From Fimbriimonadaceae bacterium (lineage in GTDB: Bacteria; Armatimonadota; Fimbriimonadia; Fimbriimonadales; Fimbriimonadaceae): a stretch of 36,953 nt of DNA. The DNA lies in assembly GCA_027492935.1 (NCBI GenBank), contig JAPUDU010000313.1, forward strand, positions 1 to 36,953. The letters are read 5' to 3'. Below the pieces are notes generated by a model. That model was not told the origin of the DNA. It did not search any database and saw only the letters and a program-made list of their open reading frames with translations. Numbering within the stretch: position 1 is the first letter of the stretch; every line of letters begins with the position of its first letter. A program made the position numbers and the translations under genes. Below, piece after piece: positions 9,644-18,035 of the stretch.

Positions 9644-10906
9644 CTACACTTTGAGGGGTGATGTTTGGTTTAAGAGGAGGTCGCGAAACCTGATGAGAGC
9701 AAAAGAGACTGCACGGTCTCTTATCATTTGGCGATTGCCTCGAATATTGAGAGTGTGGACTTCGATGGCTTTTGGACTGGCTATTCCAATATAGATGAGG
9801 CCACTCGGTTTGGGTTCTGGTGCTTCAATGATGGGATCCGCCCCGGCAACTCCGGTGATGCTGATTGCATAGTGTGAACTGCTTCGTCCACGGGCTCCGA
9901 CCGCCATTTCGCGAGCGGTTTCTTCGCTGACTGTTCCATGGTGTATAAGAGTCCACTCTTGTACACCGAGGTGTTCGTGTTTGCTCTCGGCGGAGTAGGT
10001 GACATACCCAGTGTTAAATACTTTTGAGCTCCCGTCTACGCTGGTAAGGCGACCAGCGAGCAAACCGCCGGTACAGCTTTCAGCCGTGGCGATTGTTTGC
10101 TTTGCTTCGGTGAGGGTTTTAATGACCCATGCTTCGAGGGTTTCTTCCCCTTCTGCGTAGACAGCATTTCCGAGTCGTTCTCGGACGAGGTCGCATATGT
10201 ATTCAAGTTTTGCGTCGGCGACCCGTTGGGTTTCGGCGCGCGTCGAGGCGCGAAGATGGACTTCACCAGTTTTTGCGTATGGGGCAAGGGTAGGGTCTTC
10301 GCTGGCCATGAGGTCGGCGAGTTGTTCGCCGATACTGGCTTCTGAGACACCACAAACTCTGAGGGTGCGCGAGTAGATTGGGAGTCCAGGGCGAAGAGAT
10401 TCGATGATCGTTTGAACTGCACCGTTAACCATCGGATTGAATTCATTTTTGGGGCCAGGGAGGGCAATAATGTGTTTGCCATCTTTTGTGCAGTGTAAGC
10501 CTGGAGCGGTACCGTTAGGGTTTTCAATTGGAGCTCCGCAAGTGGGGCGATCGGCTTGTTGGAATTGGGACTCGGTCATTTTTAGACCGCGCTTTCCATA
10601 TTGGTCGTGGAGAAACGCAACGACTGTTTCGTCACGGATGAGAGTGTCTTCTAGTGCGTCTGCGATTGCCTGGCGGGTGAGGTCATCGGGCGTGGGGCCG
10701 AGCCCGCCGATCGTGAAAACAACATCGCTTCGGGAAAGGGCAAGTTTGATTGCTTCTACTGCGCGAGGAAGATTGTCACCTACGGTTTGGCGATGAGTGT
10801 GATCCACGCCTGAGTTGGCGAGAAACACACCCAAATCTGCGGCGTTCGTGTCGGTGATTTGGCCAAGCAGAAGCTCGGTGCCGATGGAGATGATTTCAGC
10901 CCGCAT
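9644..10906 (-). CDS. cinA: CinA-like protein (nicotinamide-nucleotide amidohydrolase)
   Basis: Two-domain CinA of 420 residues. Residues 1-170 are a molybdopterin-binding-like (MoCF/COG1058) domain, opening MRAEIISIGTELLLGQITDTN with the GGLGPTPDDLT signature. Residues about 260-415 are the PncC/CinA C-terminal domain (TIATAESCTGGLLAGRLT, then SITGVAGAD), which deamidates nicotinamide mononucleotide in NAD recycling. CinA is also associated with competence and DNA damage in some bacteria, and dprA lies elsewhere in the window, but not adjacent. The ATG follows the stop of the PrcB_C-domain gene by 11 bases, implying cotranscription. It converges with the S9 peptidase gene, with no clear terminator in the 16-base gap. 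Confidence 0.93.
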   Translation of the reverse strand: MRAEIISIGTELLLGQITDTNAADLGVFLANSGVDHTHRQTVGDNLPRAVEAIKLALSRSDVVFTIGGLGPTPDDLTRQAIADALEDTLIRDETVVAFLHDQYGKRGLKMTESQFQQADRPTCGAPIENPNGTAPGLHCTKDGKHIIALPGPKNEFNPMVNGAVQTIIESLRPGLPIYSRTLRVCGVSEASIGEQLADLMASEDPTLAPYAKTGEVHLRASTRAETQRVADAKLEYICDLVRERLGNAVYAEGEETLEAWVIKTLTEAKQTIATAESCTGGLLAGRLTSVDGSSKVFNTGYVTYSAESKHEHLGVQEWTLIHHGTVSEETAREMAVGARGRSSSHYAISITGVAGADPIIEAPEPKPSGLIYIGIASPKAIEVHTLNIRGNRQMIRDRAVSFALIRFRDLLLNQTSPLKV

Positions 10907-10917
10907 GGAGGGCTAGT

Positions 10918-11646
10918 TTAGTCTCCGTTGTTGCGACCGCGTTGAACGGGAGGACAAATGTCACCACCGAATGGATTTCCGTTGTTCTGACGTTGGTTAC
11001 CACCATAGTAATTGTTGCCGCGTCCGCCGGCACAGTGCGGGCATCCGCAAGTGCATCCACATTGGGCTCCCCCGACGTTGCTTGTGTTTGTGTAGCTGAA
11101 TGTGCTTCTGAAGGTGTAGGGAACATTTTGTTTGTCCACAACAACGACAACATACGGATTGTTGATCATTTGTGTGACTTGCGAATTGGGGCCAGGTTGA
11201 TTGATCACCAGGTCAACTGTGACTTCGCTGCCTTTTTCCCGGCGAATCATGTTTGCGTAAACGCTGAAACCGGAAGTCCGTTGTTGGCCCAGGTGGACGA
11301 TGAGAAGATCGTAACGGTTGAAATCGCAAAGCACTGGGGCAGGGGTAAAGCCTTGCTTGTTGTCACCCGCCATCTGTGAGTAAAACTGTTGCCAGGCTTG
11401 GCTGTTTTGCACGACATCTGTTCGGGCGGTCGAAATTCGGGAATTGGTGCCTTGAGCAATGTTTTTGTATTCAATTGCTTTATAGGGGCTGGCGAGTTGT
11501 CCGGTTGTTCCGGGAGCGCCAAGGCCAACTGGAGTTCCGCCCAAACCAACAGGGGTTCCGCCTCCTAGTCCGACGGGCGTTCCTCCGAGTTGGGCTCCCG
11601 CAGCGGAGCAGATAATGCAGAGGGCGATGACATGTCCAGCTTTCAT
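10918..11646 (-). CDS. secreted PrcB_C-domain protein with Gly repeats and a Cys cluster
   Basis: A 242-residue protein with signal peptide MKAGHVIALCIICSAAGAQ. It has three parts: a low-complexity segment with three copies of GTPVGLG (about 20-45), a domain resembling PrcB_C (about 70-175: LLIVHLGQQRTSGFSVYA, then VVVVVDKQNVPYTFR), and a Gly/Asn-rich tail with CGCTCGCPHC plus one later cysteine. PrcB_C domains were named from a protease-complex accessory protein; their own activity is unknown. The tail cysteines could bind metal or form disulfides. I chose the ATG at 11646 because AGGTG precedes it and the signal peptide starts there; an upstream in-frame ATG at 11697 adds 17 unconvincing residues. 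Likely cotranscribed with cinA. Confidence 0.8.
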   Translation of the reverse strand: MKAGHVIALCIICSAAGAQLGGTPVGLGGGTPVGLGGTPVGLGAPGTTGQLASPYKAIEYKNIAQGTNSRISTARTDVVQNSQAWQQFYSQMAGDNKQGFTPAPVLCDFNRYDLLIVHLGQQRTSGFSVYANMIRREKGSEVTVDLVINQPGPNSQVTQMINNPYVVVVVDKQNVPYTFRSTFSYTNTSNVGGAQCGCTCGCPHCAGGRGNNYYGGNQRQNNGNPFGGDICPPVQRGRNNGD

Positions 11647-11722
11647 AAATTCACCTAGGTATGAGTTAGACGCACAATAATTATATTGATTACTCAATTT
11701 TGGGAGGGAGATTTTTGGTTGT

Positions 11723-11776
11723 GAACCGGGGGGCGGAGGAGCGGAGCGACGAGGGCTTGGCTTCGGGCCCCGGTTC
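11723..11776. repeat. GC-rich hairpin repeat element, copy A
   Basis: Perfect 9-bp arms GAACCGGGG (11723-11731) and CCCCGGTTC (11768-11776) enclose a 36-base GC-rich loop. The 24 bases at 11746-11769 match 21 of 24 positions in copy B (19520-19543). It lies in the gap between tRNA-Leu and the PrcB_C gene, outside any gene. This looks like a REP-like dispersed palindromic element; nature and mobility are inferred. Confidence 0.5.
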
Positions 11777-11811
11777 GCGGAATTTGGTGAGAATTAAATA
11801 GTAAATAAAGT

Positions 11812-11897
11812 TGGTGCCGGGGGAGGGACTCGAACCCTCATGAGTTTAACCTCAACGGTGTTTGAGACCGCCGCGTCTACCATTCCGCCACCCCGGC
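11812..11897 (-). tRNA. tRNA-Leu (anticodon CAA), CCA encoded
   Basis: On the minus strand the gene opens GCCGGGG, which pairs with CCCCGGC before discriminator A (11815) and an encoded CCA (11812-11814). The anticodon stem GCGGT/ACCGT encloses loop CTCAAAC, giving anticodon CAA for UUG codons. A long variable arm is present, as expected for class II tRNA-Leu, followed by a T arm with GGTTCGAGTCC. It stands between the PfkB-type kinase gene and the hairpin repeat copy A. UUG is frequent in the plus-strand genes here. Confidence 0.95.
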
Positions 11898-11957
11898 AAA
11901 TGGATAGGAGCAAATAATACCTCGGTTGTGGGGGATGTGGGTTGGAGGGGCTTGGGG

Positions 11958-12899
11958 CTATTTGATTTCGTGGACTGATGTTTTTTCAAAGAGATCGAGA
12001 ATATCTTGCTTTTGGCCGATGTGCGTGCCATCGCTCGTTGCAGTTGCGGCTCCAGCTGCGTTGCCGTAACGGAGTGCGGTTGGGAGGTCATTGCCTTCCA
12101 AAATGGCATGAAGCATCCCACCAATCATGGAGTCGCCACTGCCAATTGTTGATCGTGGGTGAATTGGTAAAGCAGTTGTTTCGAACGTGCCTTGTGCGCA
12201 GCACATGATAGCCCCTTCTGCTCCTCGGGATATTACGACGATCGGTTCTGAAGCGTTGGCTTGAGCAAAGAGGTCACGGGCAGCTTGGATGATCGCGTCG
12301 CGGCTACTGAATAGTTGTCGATTGAGGAGACGTTCGGCTTCGCGCACATTGGGTTTGATAAAATCAGGGTTTGCAGTGAGACCGGCTTGCATAGGTGCTC
12401 CATCGGCGTCGAGGACTAGCTTCGCTCCAGCGTGTTTAGCGATTTGACCCAGAATGCCAAAGGCGTCTTCGGGCAAGCCCGGAGGCAGAGAACCACCCAA
12501 TGCAATCCACTTGGCTGAACTGGCAAGTTCTGTGACCTTGGCAACGAGTTGAAGCCATTCTCGTTCGGTTACTGCGTTTCCTTTGGCGTTGAATGTTGTT
12601 GGCGGGCCGTCGCCTGACTCGACATTAAAATTAGTACGCGTTTCGGAGGAAGTTTCGATGCACTCGTCAATAATTCCTTGTTTCTTCATGACATGACGGA
12701 TAAAGCCGCCTGTGCCTCCACCGAGAAATCCGGTCGCAGTTGTTTGGGTGCCGAGTTCGGCGGCGATTCTGGAGAGATTGATGCCCTTTCCACCAGCATC
12801 GGTTTGGACTTCTTGTATCCGGTTTGTGTCGTGAGGCTTGAGCCCTGTTACAAGGAGAGTTTGGTCGAGGGCGGGATTAAGGGTGATGGTGAGGATCAT
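11958..12899 (-). CDS. fruK: PfkB-family sugar kinase, probably 1-phosphofructokinase
   Basis: A ribokinase/PfkB-fold kinase of 313 residues beginning ILTITLNPALDQT, the hallmark of the 1-phosphofructokinase / tagatose-6-phosphate kinase / PfkB branch. The substrate-binding GGKGINLSR motif lies near residue 37, and the ATP-site motif TIGSGDSMIGG contains the catalytic base D256. Family members phosphorylate fructose-1-phosphate, fructose-6-phosphate or tagatose-6-phosphate; sequence alone does not settle which. The ATG comes 6 bases after the pfkA stop, so the pair is almost surely one operon and probably translationally coupled. No PTS or fructose transporter is nearby, which leaves fructose-6-phosphate as a real alternative substrate. 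Confidence 0.85.
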   Translation of the reverse strand: MILTITLNPALDQTLLVTGLKPHDTNRIQEVQTDAGGKGINLSRIAAELGTQTTATGFLGGGTGGFIRHVMKKQGIIDECIETSSETRTNFNVESGDGPPTTFNAKGNAVTEREWLQLVAKVTELASSAKWIALGGSLPPGLPEDAFGILGQIAKHAGAKLVLDADGAPMQAGLTANPDFIKPNVREAERLLNRQLFSSRDAIIQAARDLFAQANASEPIVVISRGAEGAIMCCAQGTFETTALPIHPRSTIGSGDSMIGGMLHAILEGNDLPTALRYGNAAGAATATSDGTHIGQKQDILDLFEKTSVHEIK

Positions 12900-12905
12900 A
12901 GAGAT

Positions 12906-13868
12906 TTAGTTGGCCATCATGTCGACTAGGAGGAGCTTTTCGGGATCAATGTTGCGTTCAGTGCTGAGAACATAGCTGAGAGGGTGATGAACAAGCTTAG
13001 TGCCATCTACACCGACCATTTCTCCGCTGAATCCACTGATAAGCCTGTTCGCTGCGTGAGCACCAAGCCGAAGAGCCAGAACTCGGTCGAATGATGTTGG
13101 TGAGCCTCCCCGCTGCATATGGCCAAGAACTGACTCGCGGGCCTCGAATCCTGTGTTTTTATGGACAAAAGCTTTTACATCGCCAGCACGTGCTGCCCCT
13201 TCGGCAACAACAATAATTGAACTACGCTTGCCACGGCTCCTGGCTTTGCGAAGATTGTCACAGATTTCGAGGAGGGAGAAGGGGATTTCGGGGATGATAA
13301 CGGCTTCAGCGCCGCCAGAGAGGGCGACTTCAAGGGCTATGAATCCGTTGGCTCGGCCCATTACTTCAACGACGAAGACTCGTTCGTGGGAGTAAGCGGT
13401 ATCGCGGATTTTGTCGATTGCTTGGAGAGCAGTGTTGACAGCGGTATCAAAACCAATGCTGAAGTCGGTGCCGGCAATATCGTTGTCAATACTGCCAGGA
13501 ACACCCATGACAGGGAATTCAAATTCTTCGTGGAGGGCTCTGGCGCCGGTGAGTGACCCGTCTCCACCGATTACGACAAGACCTTCTACACCGTTATCTT
13601 TGAGGACATCGATAGCTTGTTCGCGCCCGACTTTCTCTCGAAACTCGGGGCATCGGGCAGTACGGAGGGTTGTCCCACCTTGACTGATGATTCCTCCGAC
13701 TGAAGTTGATGCGAGGGGAAGAATTTCTTCGGAAATGATCCCTCGATAACCGTGAAGGAAGCCGAGGACTTCAACTCCTCGGCTTAATGCGGTTCGAACA
13801 ACGCCACGCACGGCAGCGTTCATTCCGGGGGCATCTCCCCCGCTGGTAATGACGGCGATTTTTTTCAA
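12906..13868 (-). CDS. pfkA: ATP-dependent 6-phosphofructokinase
   Basis: Commits fructose-6-phosphate to glycolysis by ATP-dependent phosphorylation to fructose-1,6-bisphosphate. The 320 residues match bacterial PfkA. Motifs are ITSGGDAPGMNAAVRG at the N-terminus (ATP loop), GGDGS at 101-105 (the glycine typical of ATP-using rather than PPi-using enzymes), and PGSIDNDIAGTD with catalytic D128. VMGRANGFIAL contributes to the substrate site. The start is TTG (MKKIAVITSGGD), since no ATG is available before the first motif. First gene of a two-gene operon with the PfkB-type kinase. Confidence 0.96.
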   Translation of the reverse strand: MKKIAVITSGGDAPGMNAAVRGVVRTALSRGVEVLGFLHGYRGIISEEILPLASTSVGGIISQGGTTLRTARCPEFREKVGREQAIDVLKDNGVEGLVVIGGDGSLTGARALHEEFEFPVMGVPGSIDNDIAGTDFSIGFDTAVNTALQAIDKIRDTAYSHERVFVVEVMGRANGFIALEVALSGGAEAVIIPEIPFSLLEICDNLRKARSRGKRSSIIVVAEGAARAGDVKAFVHKNTGFEARESVLGHMQRGGSPTSFDRVLALRLGAHAANRLISGFSGEMVGVDGTKLVHHPLSYVLSTERNIDPEKLLLVDMMAN

Positions 13869-13951
13869 GCAGACTCTCTTTTTAGACCGTTTGGTTCCAA
13901 ATTTGGCCCTCTATTTTCATCTGCGCCGTTGCAAGGTGAAGATTGGGTTAT

Positions 13952-14284
13952 TTAACTGACGGTTTGTCCGGTTGCATAGTCGGCACTTTTTCTTACCCAC
14001 GATTCAAAAGTATCGTAGTTGTCGAGTACCTGCTTAGGCATTCGGACGTATTCTTTCATCGGTTCCGCTTGTGGGTTAGCTCGGAACGGCTCTGAGCCGT
14101 CGATATCCATAGCTTCTACGATGTCGTTTGGGGAGAGTTTGAGGCCAATATCATCCTCGACGAGGAAGGCGAACATTTTTTCGCCGGAATAGATTGCCAT
14201 GCCTTCAAACATTCTCCGCGCACGGACATCAAGTCCTTCAGCGGCTTTCATCATTTGTTCGTAGCGAAGGGGCCGGTACACCAT
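13952..14284 (-). CDS. TfoX N-terminal-domain protein
   Basis: A small protein of 110 residues (from the chosen start) resembling the TfoX N-terminal domain: RRMFEGMAIYSGEKMFAFLVEDDIGLKL, then EPFRANPQAEPMKEYVRMP, then a closing helical segment ending in the DTFESWVRKSADYA region. In gamma-proteobacteria TfoX/Sxy regulates competence, but stand-alone N-domain proteins are widespread and their role is mostly unknown. An upstream in-frame ATG at 14365 would add 27 arginine-rich residues that do not fit the family. I prefer 14284, with AGGA about 11 bases upstream. Next downstream gene is pfkA, about 80 bases away on the same strand. Confidence 0.8.
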   Translation of the reverse strand: MVYRPLRYEQMMKAAEGLDVRARRMFEGMAIYSGEKMFAFLVEDDIGLKLSPNDIVEAMDIDGSEPFRANPQAEPMKEYVRMPKQVLDNYDTFESWVRKSADYATGQTVS

Positions 14285-14473
14285 TGTGAATTTAGTCCTG
14301 ATCCAATCACGAATCATCCGGCGGAGCCGGAGACGACTCGGAAAAAGAAGGGGCATGAAGCCCAACCTCTATGATACCTGTAACCAAATGGGACATTCTG
14401 CAGTTGCCGATTTTTATTTAATGGTGCGGAACAAAAGCAGATCGGCGATAGGTAGGGTTTTGTGGGAAGAAAG

Positions 14474-16447
14474 ATGAATAGAGGGATGCGGGCTTTGACA
14501 GCAATGGTGCTGGGAATTGTTATGTGCGGCGTGGCACTTGGGTCGGGAGAGACGTTTCCTGCACCAAGCTTAACCAAAGCACCTAGTTTAGATGGTGTGA
14601 TTGAGCCTGGCGAATGGGATGGCGCACTACATTTATCGGGTTTTACAGAGCAGCAATCGGGCAATAAGAATATTGATGATACTGATGCATGGGTAGGTGT
14701 GACGGAAGCGGGAATCTTTGTGGCGATTCATGCGCATGATTCACAGCCAGACAAGATTGTTGCGCGGACGATTCAGAAAGGGGCAACTTTGGAGAACGAC
14801 GACTTTATTGGGTTGATTATTGACCCGATGAATCGGAAGCGTGTTGTTGGTAACAGTCAGTTTTATGTGAATCCAATTGGTACGCAGGATGAAAACATTG
14901 CGGGCGGTCGGATTTCGAAGAAGGAATGGCGTGGAACTTGGATTTCGGCGGCAAAGCGGGTGGCTGATGGTTACATTGTTGAGATGATGGTGCCGTGGCG
15001 TTTACTTTCTTTTCCTGCAGGCAACAAAGGGGATGTGTTGTTTAATGTTGCACGGATTCAAGCGAGGACGAAGAATGGTTCGTATGCGATTGATCCGGGT
15101 CGACCGTTTCGGGTTGAGAATCATGGGACTTTGCTCGGCGTGCAGTTTCCGAAGCGCGATGTTGCGGATCAGTTAGATTTGCTTGGATATGTTTCACCTG
15201 AGTACGACGAGGATGAGAGCCCATCAAGCACACTCCGGGGCGGGTTTGACATACGTTATCGGCCAACGGAAACACTTAATACAGTATTGAGTGTAAGTCC
15301 TGACTTTAAAAACATTGAAGGGCAAGTTGAAGGGATTGGATTCACCCGGTCGGAGCGGTTTTTGAATGACACGCGGCCATTTTTTACGGAAGGAGCCCGC
15401 TATTTTGAGTTGACGGGAGGATTTGGGTTTGGCAATGCTTTTTACTCGAATCGGATTGATGATTTTGACCAGGGGTTCAAGTTTTTTGGTGATTTAAACA
15501 ACGCTCAGAGGCTTGGATTTTTGGTCAGTCGCGAGGATGGGAATAGACTCGATTCGGTTCTGCGATTTGGGCAGAACCTTGGGACGCGCAGTTCTTTTTC
15601 AATGTTCAGCACTTATCGAGATGAACCGGGCCGGAAGAGTTCGGTGGTTGGTGGAACGGCAGTTTATGGGACAGGTAACTATGAGTTTGGCCTTGAAACG
15701 GCTCATTCGGATGATGATGGGCAGCCCGGCTCTGCAAATCGAGTTTATGTTGACTACGACGCCCCCAATTATTTTCTAACAGGTACTGCTTACACGGTAC
15801 AGCCGGAGTTCCGAGCACGCTTGGGCTTTATCCCATTTGTTGATAAGCGCGGAGGATATATCTATCATGAGTACAACCGTAAGCTCAACGGATTTATCCG
15901 TGATTTTCATATGGATAACTCAATTGAAGACTTTGAGCACTTTAACGGAACCAATTTCAGTCGAGTGTTTAACATTGGAGCACGTATTGAAACGACCGAT
16001 GACTGGGCCTATGGGTTTAATTACGATAGGAATACGTTTGACAACGAAGTCTCTGAGCAGTGGACAGTTGGTGCAGGGTGGAACGTTTCTAATCCTTATA
16101 AGCAGATCAGTGTGAATTACAGTTGGGGGGATCAAGGCGGATATTACACCAGCTTTCTCTCACTAGCATCGCAGTTCCGGATTGGTAAAGGGATTGATCT
16201 TGGATTTCGCCAGTCGATTTTTAAGCTTGCGGGTAATCGAGAGCAATCGGTTGTGAGCTTGGGTTGGGAAATTGATCCTGAGCAGAGCTTGACGGGTCGG
16301 TATGTGAAGACAGGTCGCGATTCGAACTGGTATGTGGCTTACCGTAAATCGGGTGGCTTGGGGCTGGAATATTTCTTGATTTTTGGCGACCCAAATGCAA
16401 GGGAGTTTCGTAATCGGGCGGCGTTCAAGGTGGTTTGGGCGCGCTAA
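14474..16447 (+). CDS. outer-membrane protein with CBM9-like and DUF5916-like domains
   Basis: A 657-residue exported protein; signal peptide MNRGMRALTAMVLGIVMCGVALG. Residues about 35-210 look like the carbohydrate-binding family 9-like domain (APSLDGVIEPGEW opening; VEMMVPWRLLSFP; DVLFNVARIQ). The remainder resembles the DUF5916 beta-barrel, with the typical FLNDTRPFFTEGARYF motif and many alternating aromatic strands. The last residues (NRAAFKVVWAR) fit a barrel closing strand. Such proteins are common in Bacteroidota and related bacteria next to hydrolases; their substrate is unknown. I chose the ATG at 14474, preceded by GGGAAGAAAG; a GTG at 14462 is also in frame. Confidence 0.82.
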   Translation: MNRGMRALTAMVLGIVMCGVALGSGETFPAPSLTKAPSLDGVIEPGEWDGALHLSGFTEQQSGNKNIDDTDAWVGVTEAGIFVAIHAHDSQPDKIVARTIQKGATLENDDFIGLIIDPMNRKRVVGNSQFYVNPIGTQDENIAGGRISKKEWRGTWISAAKRVADGYIVEMMVPWRLLSFPAGNKGDVLFNVARIQARTKNGSYAIDPGRPFRVENHGTLLGVQFPKRDVADQLDLLGYVSPEYDEDESPSSTLRGGFDIRYRPTETLNTVLSVSPDFKNIEGQVEGIGFTRSERFLNDTRPFFTEGARYFELTGGFGFGNAFYSNRIDDFDQGFKFFGDLNNAQRLGFLVSREDGNRLDSVLRFGQNLGTRSSFSMFSTYRDEPGRKSSVVGGTAVYGTGNYEFGLETAHSDDDGQPGSANRVYVDYDAPNYFLTGTAYTVQPEFRARLGFIPFVDKRGGYIYHEYNRKLNGFIRDFHMDNSIEDFEHFNGTNFSRVFNIGARIETTDDWAYGFNYDRNTFDNEVSEQWTVGAGWNVSNPYKQISVNYSWGDQGGYYTSFLSLASQFRIGKGIDLGFRQSIFKLAGNREQSVVSLGWEIDPEQSLTGRYVKTGRDSNWYVAYRKSGGLGLEYFLIFGDPNAREFRNRAAFKVVWAR

Positions 16448-16457
16448 TGGTTTGGCG

Positions 16458-17999
16458 TCACAGTCCTAGTTTTGGCCAGAGGGAGTCGATTTTCGCGACG
16501 ACATCGGGAGCCATTGAGATAAGTTTGGGGTAGTCGCGGGAGAAGCCGTTCTCGCCGGGCCATTTGTGGGTGCAGTCGAATCCGATTTTGCCGCCAAACC
16601 CCTCGGCTACGCTGGCGTGGTCGAGTTGATCGACGGGGCCACGGGAGTGGAGGGTATCGCGGCCGGGATCACAGTTGGCACCGATGCGGAACAGCATTTC
16701 GCCTAAGTCGTGAACGTTGGCGTCTTCATCGACGATGAAGACGAACTTGGTAAAACTGAGACCACCTAATCCCCAGATGGCATTCATGACTTTGTAGGCG
16801 TGACCGGGATATTTTTTCTTGATTTTTACAAACGCCATGTTGTGGAAGGTGGCTTCGACCGGGAGGTTCATATCGACTATTTCCGGTACCGTGAGTTGAA
16901 TCATGGGGAGGAAGATTCGTTCGACAGCTTTACCCATCCATCCGTCTTCCATGGGTGGTTGCCCGACGATGGTGGCGGGGTACACGGGTTTTTGGCGCAT
17001 GGTTACGGCCGTGACATGGAGTACAGGGAACTGTCCAGCAAGGCTGTAGTAGCCGGTGTGATCGCCGAAGGGGCCTTCGAGTTGACGTTCGCTAGGATCG
17101 ACGTAGCCTTCGATGACAAATTCGCAATCGGCAGGGACTTTGAGGTCGACGGTTTTGCATTTGACCATTTCGACTCTTTCGCGGCGGAGGAATCCAGCGA
17201 AAAGGATTTCATCGATTCCGGGAGGGAGGGGAGAGATTGCGGCGAAGTTGTAGACGGGATCTCCGCCGAGGCAGACGGCGACTTCGATACGTTTCTTTTG
17301 AGCACCGGCTTCTTCCATGTGGCGCATGCCGGTTTTGTGCATTTGCCAGTGCATGCCGCAGGTGTTTTTGTTGTGGAGTTGAACGCGGTACATACCGACG
17401 TTGCGTTTGCCGGTGTTGGGGTCGTGGGTGAAAACGAGGGGGAGAGTGATAAAGGGGCCGCCATCTTCGGGCCAGCAGGTGAGGATTGGGAGTTTGGTGA
17501 GGTCGATGTCGTCACCCATGAGGACAACTTCTTGGCACAGCGCGTTGGAGACGGATTTGGGGGGCGCGTTTTTTAGCTCTAGGAGTTGAGGGAGGAGAGC
17601 AAGGGCTTCTTTTGGGCCTTTGGGAATTTCTGGTTTGAGGAGGGCGGCGATGCGCTCGGCGTGTTCTTCAAAGTCGTCGCAACTCAGGGCCATGGACATG
17701 CGTTTACGGGTGCCCATCGTGTTAATGGCGACGGGGTAGGCGTAGTTGTGCGTGCCGCCCGGACGGGATTGGGGGTCGATGCTCGGGTTGTTGAGCACGG
17801 CTGACATTGGGTTAGGGGTGCCGAGGCGGTGGGGAGAGCCGACGGGATTTTGGAATAGGAGAGCGGGGCCACCGGCTTTCATCACACGGTCGGCGACTTC
17901 GGTGATTTCAAGGTAAGGGGAGAGGGGTTCGGTGATGACCTTGAGTTCGTTTTGGGCTTTGAGGGTATCCAGAAAGTGTTGATAATCGCGGTAGGCCAT
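16458..17999 (-). CDS. ubiD: UbiD-family decarboxylase
   Basis: A prenylated-FMN-dependent (UbiD) decarboxylase of 513 residues, close to E. coli UbiD (497). Family signatures are the N-terminal DYQHFLDTLKAQNEL and EITEVADRVMK, and the active-site region SERQLEGPFGDHTGYYSLAGQ, which carries conserved acidic residues. A later segment, VVDMNLPVEATFHNMAFVKIKKKYPGHA, is also typical. In quinone synthesis it would decarboxylate a polyprenyl-hydroxybenzoate or, in bacteria without ubiquinone, an analogous menaquinone precursor. No UbiX partner (prFMN synthase) is in the window. The coding strand is very C-rich, as for other minus-strand genes here. Confidence 0.92.
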   Translation of the reverse strand: MAYRDYQHFLDTLKAQNELKVITEPLSPYLEITEVADRVMKAGGPALLFQNPVGSPHRLGTPNPMSAVLNNPSIDPQSRPGGTHNYAYPVAINTMGTRKRMSMALSCDDFEEHAERIAALLKPEIPKGPKEALALLPQLLELKNAPPKSVSNALCQEVVLMGDDIDLTKLPILTCWPEDGGPFITLPLVFTHDPNTGKRNVGMYRVQLHNKNTCGMHWQMHKTGMRHMEEAGAQKKRIEVAVCLGGDPVYNFAAISPLPPGIDEILFAGFLRRERVEMVKCKTVDLKVPADCEFVIEGYVDPSERQLEGPFGDHTGYYSLAGQFPVLHVTAVTMRQKPVYPATIVGQPPMEDGWMGKAVERIFLPMIQLTVPEIVDMNLPVEATFHNMAFVKIKKKYPGHAYKVMNAIWGLGGLSFTKFVFIVDEDANVHDLGEMLFRIGANCDPGRDTLHSRGPVDQLDHASVAEGFGGKIGFDCTHKWPGENGFSRDYPKLISMAPDVVAKIDSLWPKLGL

Positions 18000-18035
18000 G
18001 CGTGTTATATAGATTCTACGCGGTTAGTGGTTGCG

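Noticed and set aside
10942-11379. Open frame on + antisense to the PrcB_C gene
   Set aside because: The minus-strand gene has signal peptide, ribosome site and domain match; this one has none.
11520-11590. Short tandem repeats that might be a CRISPR or minisatellite
   Set aside because: They encode the GTPVGLG repeats within the PrcB_C protein; units are short, imperfect and in frame, with no spacers.
16800-17576. Long open frame on the + strand, antisense to ubiD
   Set aside because: Shadow of a clear UbiD gene in the C-rich minus strand; the translation is acidic low-complexity with no family motif.
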